Translations under genes and position numbers: made by a program | Shown: positions 10,585 through 22,500 of the stretch, one piece after another | Numbering within the stretch: position 1 is the stretch's first letter | Layout of the letters: the number at the start of each line of letters is the position of its first letter | Origin: Takakia lepidozioides | Lineage: Eukaryota > Streptophyta > Takakiopsida > Takakiales > Takakiaceae | Assembly: GCA_030704615.1 (NCBI GenBank) | Contig: CM060734.1 | Location: forward strand, 23,250,001-23,314,000 | Direction: 5' to 3' | DNA: 64,000 nt | The notes under the pieces: model-generated | The model's database searches: none | Told to the model about the DNA's origin: nothing | What the model saw: only the letters and a program-made list of their open reading frames with translations

Positions 10585-13500
10585 ATGGGGAATAAGCTAG
10601 CCCGCACCACGCAGGTGTCGGCATCGGAATACTATTTGCACGACCTGCCATCGTCCTACAATCTGGTGTTGAAGGAGGCTTTGGGAGGGGGACGCTTCCT
10701 CAAATCTGTGCAGTGTGTTCACGACGAAGGCCTTCTATTGGTGAAGGTGTACTTCAAGCGAGGGGAAGTTCCCAATCTCAAGGTGTCTCCTCTTCCCTCC
10801 ATTAATATTACGTGTCCTCATATGCAATCCTGGCAACCAATGTTTCTTTTTCTTCTCTTTTTTTCTCGTTCTCTTTATATTTCAACTCTCTCTCGTCGTC
10901 GGGAATATATTCTTTCTTTTGTTCTTTCTCTTGTCCCGTAAGCTCTTTGCCTTCGAGTGGATGGAATAAATATATTTTTTCTGCTTCTTCTGCCTCTCTG
11001 ATCGAAAATTCGCAGCTTCCTGTAGGAAATTTCGAAGGCCAACAAACTAACTGTCTTTATAAATGGGGCAAGGGAGCATTCAGCGCGTTAGTCTTGCTTT
11101 CCTTTCCTACCTCACATCTGTCTTCCCTTACCTTTTTTCCCTCCAGTTTCCGGTCGCGGCCATCGCCATTCTCTTTCTCCCTCTGGATAGTATAAGTATT
11201 ATCCTTTCCTCCTGGCCTCACACAATCACACACTTACACATACACACAATGGGGGGTTCTGTGGCCACAACCGTACGGTTTAAGCAGTATTATTACTGAT
11301 TTCGGCTTGTCTATTTCCACTTGAATTATCCAGGAGTATGAGAGAAAATTACACGAGATACGGGAGCAGCTGAAGGACATCGAGCATTCACATGTGTGGC
11401 CCTTTCAAGTGAGTATTTCTTGTATTTGTTTGCATTGTTTCAATCTGCCAAGCTTGAGTTCCCCCATCGCGTATGCATGACGTTGCGTCCTTGGCGTGTT
11501 CAGTATTGGTTTGAGACTGATAAAGCAGCTTATCTGCTGCGACAATATTTCTTCAGTAATTTGCATGACCGCATCAGCACTCGTCCATTTCTCAGCCTAA
11601 TTGAGAAAAGATGGCTGGCCTTCCAGGTAATGTCGGAGTCCCACCTTTGAATCGAAGCTTTTGTTTGAGTTGTGTTGGGAGAGATGTACTAAAGAATGTA
11701 CTCATAAGACGTTGTTTGCCGTAGCCTTGTGGCCATTGACCCCGTGCCCAGTTTGAGCAGAACACAAAGGGACAGAACCTACCTTTGTCAGGGGCTGACG
11801 TCGGTAGTAAGACTTACCTTGAAATAAAACATTGATCCGGGTTTTCCAGATATCCTCTAGAAATCCCTTCACACAATCTGCTGTGTGTGGTTTGCCCAAT
11901 AACTAGGCCCCAAAAGGGCCTGCGCTTTTGGCTCAGCCGCGAGACCTTCAAAGTTGGTAAACAGAAGTACAGGCACAATTCCCTTGATAGATTTGAGGAG
12001 AGCGTCTCTCTGGTGAGAGAACCCCGGACAGTGAATCAGAAAATGAATATTGTCTTCAGGTTGCCCACACAACGGGCAGTTGCACTCTCCCTTTCCTCTC
12101 TGCTTCTGTTTGCTGTTCAAAGGTAGGCTTCCCACCCTGAGTTTAAATCTCAGTCTAGTGCCAAGAGTGGGTAGACCCTTGAGGTCATCCATGATGTCCT
12201 CCCCCATGTCACAGACTGGAAACAAGTTCAGGGAAGTTTTCTGCCTAACTTCATTTTCATCAGACAATTTCCTGGCAACAGACATGGCTTTGGACACTAC
12301 AGCCTCTAAGTCAGATTTATCCAGCAGGGTCAGGACTTGCGGATTAAGATTCAGATCTCTTCCACTCTCTTCTGCCAGGACTTAGCCTGTTTGACAGGGC
12401 GATCCTGTTTCCAAGATATAGAGTCGATTAACTTAGGATATCTGATGTTGGGCATATGTTGCAGCTGACCCCACCATCTGACCTTGAATTCATCTCGTCG
12501 GGAGCTTAAGGAAGGGATGCCAAATTCACCCCGATCAGCCACATTGGCTGTTTTGGAGCATGCTGACATGCACTCCTTAAGCACCCCCACTTGAATGGAT
12601 TCTAGAGATTGTACTCATAAGACGTTGTTTGCCGTAGCCTTGTGGCCATTGACCCCGCGCCCAGTTTGAGCGGGAAAATGGATCTAGAGACTTAGCCTGG
12701 TTGCAGTGATCAACCCATATGGCAGATGTGTACTCCAAGGCAGGTCTAATAACGCGACAAAGCATGGTTTTCTTGACCTCAGAGTTGATCAGAGTTGATC
12801 CCTCTGCAGTGGAAAAATTTAGTGACCCAGCCCTTTGCGCTTGCCAGTTTGAACAACTTTCTGAATATGTGCATCCCAATTACAGTTGGAGGAAAATTCA
12901 CACCCAGGTATGTGTAGGAAGGGAGGACCGGAATCTCTTGGCTACCCCACTGCCACTTGAGATCACTTCCTCCCTCTCCTCGGTCGTGAATGCCACCACT
13001 GCACATTTACTGACGTTAGCCTCTAGCCCCCAAAGGTCAAAGTATCTCTTCGCGCAATCAATCAACTCCTGGAGGTTGGAAGGAGTCTCCCCTATGCCTG
13101 CAAAGTCATCCGCAAACATAAGGGCTGGTACGGTGGCATCACCCACCCTTAACCCAAATCCCTCACTTTCCACATCCTTGAGGATTTGAAACATTGAAGA
13201 GCAGAGGAGAGAGGGTACATCCTTGAGCTACACCTTGGTCTATCTCAAAGAAGTTAGACTTCTGTCCATGGACAACTCTCCACATCTTTCCCTTGATCTC
13301 ACATGACCAGAGTCGGAGCCATAGACCGTCTCTCCACACTGTGTCATAAGCCTTTTTGACGTCCAAGGGAAAAACAAAAGTGGGTTTCCCTTCTTTTTTC
13401 CTTCCCTGGATAATCTGGCTTAGAGTGAAGATATGATCCACACAGCCCCTGTTTCGCCGGAAGCCAGCTTGGCCTTCATGGAAACAACCTCTAGATTCCA

Positions 13501-16500
13501 GATCAAACCTCAAGACGAGTACTTCTAACTCTGCAAAATATCTTGCCAACAGCATTGAGGAGCGTGATGCCTCGGTAGTTCCCCGGTTCTTCTCTGTCAC
13601 CCTTCTTGTATAGATTGACAATGACCCCCTGTTGCCAGCGAAAGGGGATCATTTCAGTCCTCCAGATAAGGTTAAAGGGAAGAACTAGGGCCCCTCTATC
13701 ATGGGATCCCCACCGTGCTTGATAAGCTCGTTGACTATGCCATCAGGTCCACCAGCTTTATATCCGTAAATGCACAATTGCTTCCACAATCTCAGAAGAA
13801 CTAATGGGAGCGTTATAAGCCTTTGAAATATACTCCAGTTCATCAGGACTGTCTTGAATCATAGGAACAGTTTTTCCAACTGTGTCCTTCCATTCTTCGG
13901 AGGACCCCTCACTGTTAGACCTAGAAGTTCTGCCAAGGATATTGTAGTGGGTTTCAAAGGTTTTGACAATGTCAACCGTTGAAGTCACCACTGCACCCTT
14001 AGTAGTCCTCAGCGCTTGTACTTGCTGACAGTTTTTCGGCTTGTACAAACGTTGAAGGGCCAACCAGAATCTCTTGTCATTACCACCGTGGTGGTTTGAG
14101 TTTATTTCACTGTCTAGATTGTCCCAGTATAATTTCAGCAAAGATATCAATCAGCTTGTAAGGTCTCAGAGATGTACTAAAGAGAGAGAGATTGTACTCA
14201 TAAGACGTTGTTTGCCGTAGCCTTGTGGCCATTGACCCCGCGACTAAAGAGAGAGAGAGAGAGAGAGGGCAAGAATTAAACTTCAAAATGTCAAGGTGAA
14301 AGAGAGATCTACATGCACTCCATACAACTGAATTTCACAATGTTGGTCTTTTGACCATAGATCCTACCTTTCTTTTTCCTCTGGTAGACCTTGGACTTGG
14401 GTCATGACATATCCTGAAGTTAGAAGCTGCCCAAAGATACTAACCGTCCCGGCCAGGATCTGAAAGGGAGCTCAAAACTGCGAATAACACTTGTGTTTTG
14501 TATATCCTTCTCTGTTATGCATTCTTGTCTTATAAGCTCTCTAGGCTTCCCATGTGTGCCCAAAGTCCCTCATTCTTGTTTGATTTGAGGTAGATCACGT
14601 CCTGGATGCCATAGCATGTCAATCTCTCCACTATCTGTTACTATCTGTTAACATGTTAATCGGCGCTGTCACTATGCTTTTTGCAGTTGCTGCATGCCCT
14701 AAAGCAAAGCCACGAGCATGGGGTCTGTCATGGTGAGAGTCTCAAGCCGTCAACTTCATTCAATAGTCAGGAGAGTTGCTGTTGCCTCCTAACTATCATT
14801 TGCATATATCTGCAGAACCTCCCAATTGGTTATGGAATTGCAAAATGTGAACAAGTGTGTTAAGACCTCCGCGTAGGATTACTTATTTGAAGGGGAGGCC
14901 ACCTACCTATAGGCATCAACTGGCATTAAACCAACCATCATATAGAAAACAAATGCAGAGACCACTGCAACAATTAACGAATGAATATTTAAGGGAGGTG
15001 AGACTATCATTATTCCCATGTCTAGAGTGGTTACTGAGATGTGTACATGTTCACTCTATATGCAGGAGACATAAAGTGCGAGAATGTTCTGGTCACTTCC
15101 TGGAACTGGGTTTACCTGGCAGACTACTATGGCTCACTGAAGCCAACATATCTACCAGTGGATAATCCTGCTGACTTCTCCTTTTTTTTTGACACCGGAG
15201 GGCGGCGCCGTTGTTATCTAGCTCCTGAGGTTTGTTAGAGCTTTCCTTTCAAATGGCATTTCTATCCCACTGGAGATATGTGGTTTTCCTTTGTCTTCCC
15301 TCTCTTCTCCTTCAAGGTGGTTCTAACATCTCATCTAGTTGACTGAGATCTGGTGTATCCGCAGCGCTTTTATGAGCCAACCAGTGATCTCCTAGTGACG
15401 CCTGATACCCCTCTGAAGCCGGCAATGGATATTTTCTCCCTTGGGTAAGTCTCCCTGAAATGACAATACAGCTGGAACTTGCTGTTTACGCTATCTGTAT
15501 AGGCTGGTAGTACACAGAAGAAGGCAAAGGATTCGGTAAGGCTTTACATCTTCTCATGTTAAATGCGACTTCATTGTCTTAAGACTGGAGTTCTTTCTTA
15601 CTTTCTTGTTGTGGCACTAATAGAGTAACTTTGGTTGTGGTCAGTCCTGTTGCACTATTCAGTGAGAGTTGGGTGGGATGTCAGGTGTGTGATAGCAGAA
15701 ATGTTTCTGGAAGGGAAAGCGCTGTTTGATTTGTCGCAACTGCTGACGTATCGCAGAGGCCAATATGACCCACGTCCCTCACTCGAGAAGGTCAGTCACT
15801 AATAGCCAAGCTATCCTTCACCACAATAGGCCTGTCTTCTATATGTCGATGAGTAAAATTGACTTCTATTTATCAAGGTCATCATGTAGCCTTGCACCAT
15901 TATGAAACATCTGGATGGTATATGTGATCTAGTACGAGCTACGTTGGGTCTTTTCAGGTGTTTTTCGCATCATACCCATCAGAGCTCTCAGTCTTATTAT
16001 GATTATAAATCTCATCTGGGTAGTTAGGCCCTTCAGGCCTCTTGTGGACATAGTAAGTGTACTCCTCTACCTCCCTCTTTGTTTGTTCACTCTTGGGCTT
16101 ACCTTGTGGACTCAACAAAGCATTGGTCCTGCTTATAATTTTGACATGGTTCTAGCTCTACAGGTTAAACTCAGGTCCTTTGCAGGTTGTTCTTACTATT
16201 GTCTACCGCTCCATGTGGCAGATTCCAGATCCGGGCGTCCGGGACATGATTCTACACATGATACAGCTCGACCCAGAGGCGCGGTTGTCACCAGTCGAGT
16301 ACCTCCAGATGTGGGCCCCAACAGTGTTTCCAGCTTATTTTTCACCTCTTTTGCACCAATTTTTCTCCTGTCTTGTCCCACTGGATACTGACACAAGAGT
16401 GAGTTTCGAGCACTTTCTATCCCTGTGACAGTGTCTTGCTCTGTCTCTCTGTACCTCTCTGTGGGGCTGAACCTAAAGCCCTGGCCCTGGTGGTGTCTGA

Positions 16501-19500
16501 CTGCTTGGCAGATCACACACAGCAGATTGATGTTTGTGTGAAGGCCGTTCTAGAGGAAATCTGGAAAGCCCGAACCAACTGTTTACATCAAGTCAAGTCC
16601 CACTACTGGAGTGAGCCCCTTACAAGAGTAGTGTCTGTTCCCACTGTTCGCCCAAACTGGGCACAGGGTCTATGGCCACAAGGCTATGGCAAATAACATT
16701 ATGAGTACATTCTGGGCCTGGATGTAACAATTTTTTGTCTTCTCTCCCTCTCCCAAACTAGGTGTGGGATCGATGGCAACAAGGCCTCCGCAAGCACAGC
16801 CTCATGAGTACATCACTCCATCTTACCTTTCCTGTTGGGCTGTTTTTTGGCTCTGGTTTTGTTTCCTCTCTCTTGTTTTTTCCATTTTGTCCCATAAGCT
16901 CTTTGAGCTTTCCGCGGACGTTATAAAGTACCATTTCATTTCATTTCCTCTTCTTTCGTTTTGATGAGGTCCTTTTGGTTTCCTTTTGGAGATCTCAGAG
17001 CAAGCAATAGGGCCTCTCGCGCCCCCCCCCGCCCCCCCCCGGACATTGTAAATCTCTTTCTTCTATCTTCACCTTCTCCTTTTATATTTGATATTTTGTA
17101 GATCTAACTATGGTGGTGGAATGAGGCAAGGGGAGCCAACAAAGATCTCTTCATCCTCCTCCTCTGCAGTTCATATCGTCAACTACGTGCTTTTTTTGGA
17201 CAGGTAGCTGTTGCACAAGAGGCTTTCCCTGAGATTCGCAAGCAAATGCTTTCTGACACCCAAAAGAGACAGTCTCGGGAAGTAGGGGGTATAGGTGATT
17301 TGCTGTCTCCAAAGAGGCCCTCTGCGTCGCCTCCTCAAAGAAAGGAAGAGCAGAGCACTGGAGATTTTATAGTAGATGGGCCTCCTCCCAATGTGGATGC
17401 GGCATTGGAGGGGCAGTCACGGTCTCTGCACTTGGGATCTCTGCATCGGGTCAAAGCTGCAGCCGTGGTCATGGCAGAAGCAGCTTCTGCTGTTGAAGAG
17501 GTTGTTACAGAGGAGGTAAGGATGGTGTCTGTTCTCCTAAAAGGTTTTTGAAATACAGGCACTGTTGGTAGCAATATCTGTATGAGCATATGTGGTAAGC
17601 GAAGTCTGATGAGTCCATCGAGCTTCAGGTCTTCTTTTCTATTCTTGGAACACAGGAGGTAATCTCACAGCCGGTGTGTTCCAACTGCAGGTGTATGAGA
17701 ATCAGGTGAGGGACCCTGGAGGCACTTTCAATGAGCGCCCGTTTCATATAGGCGAAGCTGCTGTGATAAACTATGGCTTGGCAGGGTCTGGGCGCCGGAA
17801 GGAGGACATCACTCTTCCACTGGAAGGAGGATGGAGATGGGAAGGGGACTGGGAAGTTGACTCGAGTTGGGCCCATAGTGGTGCGTAGCATGGCTGAGGT
17901 CTCTCTCCACTGTTCTGCTGCAGTTCATAAGCTGGCTTTTCTAACCTGATGAACCACTCATTGTTTGTCATTTCAACACTTGAACTTTCCGTCCCTTGTG
18001 TCTATATGTCTGCTCTATCTCTGGACCTGTCGCTGTTGCCTCATGCTAACTGCCCTTCTATGTGTGGTTAGGGGGAGGAGTTGACAATGAAGGGTGGAAA
18101 TATCGCACGATGAGCACTGGGGATTCCGAACTTAAAATGGGAGTTCCAAGTCTGAAGGCTACTGTGGGAGAGGGAGCTTCTCTGAAGAATGTCGGATCAG
18201 AGAAGCGGCTTGCATCTGGGTCACGTGGATGGACAGGTGTCTGTACTCCTGATTGTGTCTGGAGACAAAGGTGGTGGACACGCAGACGTCGGCGCCGACC
18301 CTGCTACCCAATGCTGATGTCACCTTCAAACACTGACCCACTGCATAGCAAACTAGGGGATTTGTCACTCGAGTTATGCAAAATCTCAGATCCTGGTCAG
18401 GAAGTCTTGTCGAACCAAGCCCTCAAGTGTGAAGGCATGGTATTGATTGCCTCCCTCTTGTGCGCCTGCTTGCGGAATGTTAAACTTCCTCAGGCAAGGC
18501 GAGGGGCAATCCAGTTGCTCCATGACTCATCCCTATATATAGATGATGATGTACGACTCCAGCATGTGATTCCCTTTGTTGTTGCCCTGTTATCAGACTC
18601 AGCAGCCATCGTTCGCTGTGCAGCCCTGCAAACCCTCTGCAATGTTTTGTCCATGGTGCATCATTTCCCGCCGAGTGATGCAAAGATATTCCCGGAGTAT
18701 ATTCTGCCATTGCTTTCAATGCTGCCAGATGACCCTGAGGAGAGCGTTCGAATTGCCTATGCTGCCAACATCCACAAGATATCCGAGACGTTGTATCGGT
18801 TTCTGATGTGCTCACAGTATATGAATGCCACAGGGGGTTCCTTAGACGTGCCCAGCAATCGAGGGAACACAAAAGGGACCCCTATAGATAGGGGAACCGG
18901 TTCTCCAAGCTCAGGGGTTAGACGTCTCTCTCTTTACGCACTCTTTGTCCCATAAGCTGTGGATGCTCTCAAGTTTCCTTTTTTATAGTAGTTGTGCTGG
19001 TTTCAAGGCCAAGAGGGCTCTCCATGTATGAGTCTTTCTTCTTCTTTCTTTCTCTGTAGCAGTTTATCACACAGGCACTCGATCAGCAAGTGTTCGTCTT
19101 CTCGGTCCTGTAGGCCCTTGGAGCCCTCTTTCTGTCTTCCGTTCTTCCATTCTCCTTTTGTTTTTCTGTGTGCCAGGGGCACTATGTGACTCCTGTGATT
19201 TCCTGTTGTTGTATTTTCTCTCGGGGCCCCTCAGGGCACCTGTGGGCCCATTATGATGTTTCTCTTTCTCTCTGTCTTTCATCCATTCGTCTCTTCTTGG
19301 TTCTTTATATTTGTCTGTGCCAGGGGCACTACGGGGCTACAGTGGTTCCTGGTTGTTGTTGTTTCTCCCAGGGGCCCTCAGGGCACCTGCGGACCGGTTA
19401 TTATGTTTCTCTTTTCCTTCTATTTTTTCGTCTCTCAACAGTGGATGCAATAAATCTTCTTTCCTCTTTTAGGCTTGTGGTAGGCATCATATAGTTTTAC

Positions 19501-22500
19501 TACTCCTTCAGGACTATTTTGTGTTGCCTGCCCTGCCTTTCATGAAGGCCAGGGTTTCACCAGAATGTTCACCTACATCAGGTTTGCTTTGACGATGTTT
19601 GTTGAAACTATGGATTGGCATAAACTGTAAGGTCTCTCCTTCATATATGTGGGTTCAGTCTTGGGAAAGTCATACACTGCAGAATTTTGTAATTTGATCA
19701 ATCTCCAGATAAAATTGCTGAGGACCCAGGATGTAGTCTATTTACTCTGTATCTGGCCTTGAGCAAATGTTGTATTGAACAGGCATCTTCAGGGGCAAGT
19801 ATGGCAGGGCACCCTGTTGGGCGCTACAAAGTGGAGCTGGCTCAGTCGCGAGAAATTATTGCACGTGTCATACAGGAGCTAGTGATGGGTCAGAAACAGA
19901 CACCCACAATTCGGCGGGCTTTGTTACAACACGTGGGGCCGCTTTGCCGATTCTTTGGGCCACGTCACAGCAATGATTTTCTGTTGCCAATTCTGCCTGC
20001 CTTCTTGAATGACCGAAATGAACAGCTACGTGCAGTTTTCTTTGAGCATATAGTCCATGTATGCTTGTTTGTTGGGCAAATGAGTCTGGAGGCCTACCTG
20101 CTTCCTTACATTGAACAGGCTCTCAATGACGTTGAAGAGACGGTGATTGTAAATGCAATGGAATGCCTTGCAGCACTGTGTACACACCGTCTACTTCGCA
20201 AGAGGATCTTACTGAAAGCAGTGGAGCGTGCATCGCCCCTTCTGTGCCACCCTAGCCAGTGGGTGCGGCGAGCAGCGATCACTTTGGTGGCAGCCACCAG
20301 TGCCAACTTGGAGCCAGCTGACTCATATGCATTCCTATCCCCCATTCTTGCACCTTTCTTGAGGCGGGAACCGGCATCTTTGTGTTCTGAGGCAGCCCTT
20401 CTGGCCTGCCTCAAGCCACCAGTCTCACGTGAGGTTTTTAACCGTGTACTAAGTGATGTTATGCTGCTGCAAACAGAGAGAGAGAGTGTGCCAATCAAGC
20501 AAGGGAGCCAGAAAAGTAAGGGACGGAGAGTTGCAACCATCCAGCCTCCGCCTGACCTCCCTGCTATCGACTCCAGACCTGGTGGGTTTGAGAAACGGAG
20601 ACCTGAAAGGGAACCTGGGAGTTTATCTGCAGCAACAGGGGATCTGCTGCAGCGTCCACCCAAAAGTGGGGCTAAACGTGCGCCAGTTTTCCAGCCAGTA
20701 TCCCCAGCCAATGAGAGACTCCTTGCTAGGGTCTCGGAGGGTGAGGATGGTGAGAAGATGAAGGCCATGGAAGGCTACATCCGCAACCTGTCAAGCACTA
20801 TGCAAACCCGCATGCACAACTGGGAGACAGAGAACATGGAGAAGCTGCAAGGCTCAGCTATTGGATTTACTGCTGGTGTGGGCACAGGGTATTATTCAAA
20901 CTACGATGGTTCGTCCGAAGGAATTCCCCTCTACTCTGTTCCATTGAATGAGAACCGGTTGGAGGGAACGGCAGCTGGGCAGGGCAGTGCGCCTCAAGGG
21001 GTGGATGCAAATCCCTCTTTCCATGAGGAGTGGAGTAGGATATCTGGTGTCCGGCAAGGGTCAGCCCCTTTCCCTATGGCAACAATTGCAGGGACACCAA
21101 TCAGCGGGTCACTAGGTGCAGCCTCCTCGCAGTGGGCTAATGTATGTGGGCAATCATTGATGTCTTCTGAACCCTCTTTGCACAGGTCGCATGTTGCCAT
21201 GGCAGGCTCATTCGCCCCAAGGCTGTTGGCTGGGTCACTGTACCAGAAAACTGGCTCTCCTAGTTGCCGGAGAATTGAGGTGGTGAAAGATGGTGCATCG
21301 ATAGATTCAGGCGAGGGTTTTCTGGCCACTGGGTTCGGAGGTGCTGTGTCCAGCATGTCAACCAGCAAAGGGAGCCTGGCTTCCTCATCTGAAATTCCAA
21401 GTATGAGCGGAAATCTTGGTGATGCCAGCCCTGCTGCTACATCCCCAACAGATGCTTCCATTGGGCTAGTGGGGATCTTGGGTTCAAGTGGGGCCACAGA
21501 GAGCTCTTGGAGGCCTCGGGGTGTTCTGATTGCACATCTTCAGGAACATCAGCGTGCTGTAAATGAAGTGGCAGTTTCGAGTGATAACATCTTCTTTGCT
21601 AGTGCATCTGACGATGGGACTGTTAAAATCTGGGACTGCCGACGGCTGGAACGTGATATCTCCTTTAGGTCACGCCTGACGTACCTGCTGCAACATGGGA
21701 CACGTGCTCTTCACGTGACAATTCTTGGAAGTGGACACCAGGTTGCTGCCGCATCCAGTAATGGCACCATACATGTGTTTGCGGTTGACTATGTTGCCCG
21801 CCTAGGAGGCAACGCAGAACGGTATACAGGGGTCTCTGATATGTGCAAGGTGGACACCCAAGAGGGGGCGATCCTTTCATTGCAGAACTTCTCCTCGGAT
21901 GGACCATCACAGTTACTCTACAGCTCACAACGCAAAGGTATCCATCTTTGGGATCTGCGGACACAGACAGATGTCTGGATGCTAAGGGTAAAACCTGCTG
22001 AGGGCTTCATATCGGCGATAGCACTGGACCCAGCTTGCAACTGGCTGGTTTCTGCAACATCCCGTGGGGTACTCACTGTTTGGGATTTACGCTTCCAGGT
22101 CAGTGCTATCATTTCATTTGATGAAGGAACTTCACAACTTGATAACTACTAAAATTGAAACAACCAGTAACCCAAGTGGGATAAAAGTGCTGCCTCTTTT
22201 TGATGTAGGTACCAGTGAACACATGGCAGCATCCCCTTTGCTGCCCTGTTGAGAGCATGTGTCCGCTAGTTCCTGGAACTGGCACTTCTGTATTGGCAAG
22301 TGCACACCCATTTGTGTATGTTGCTGCTGGTAGCAACGAGGTGGCTCTCTGGAATGCCGAAGATGCAAGCTGCCACCAGGTGTGTCTAACTGTCTCTCCT
22401 GTCCATGTGAACAAAAACTGCAGAGTTCCACCAAAAAAAGGTTGACACCTGCCGAAGCGAGCGTAAATTATGGTGTCTCTTCAAGGGCTACAACCTTCCG

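Noticed and set aside
20106-20768. 220-codon antisense ORF
   Set aside because: It lies wholly within the large VPS15 exon on the opposite strand; codon-structure shadow.
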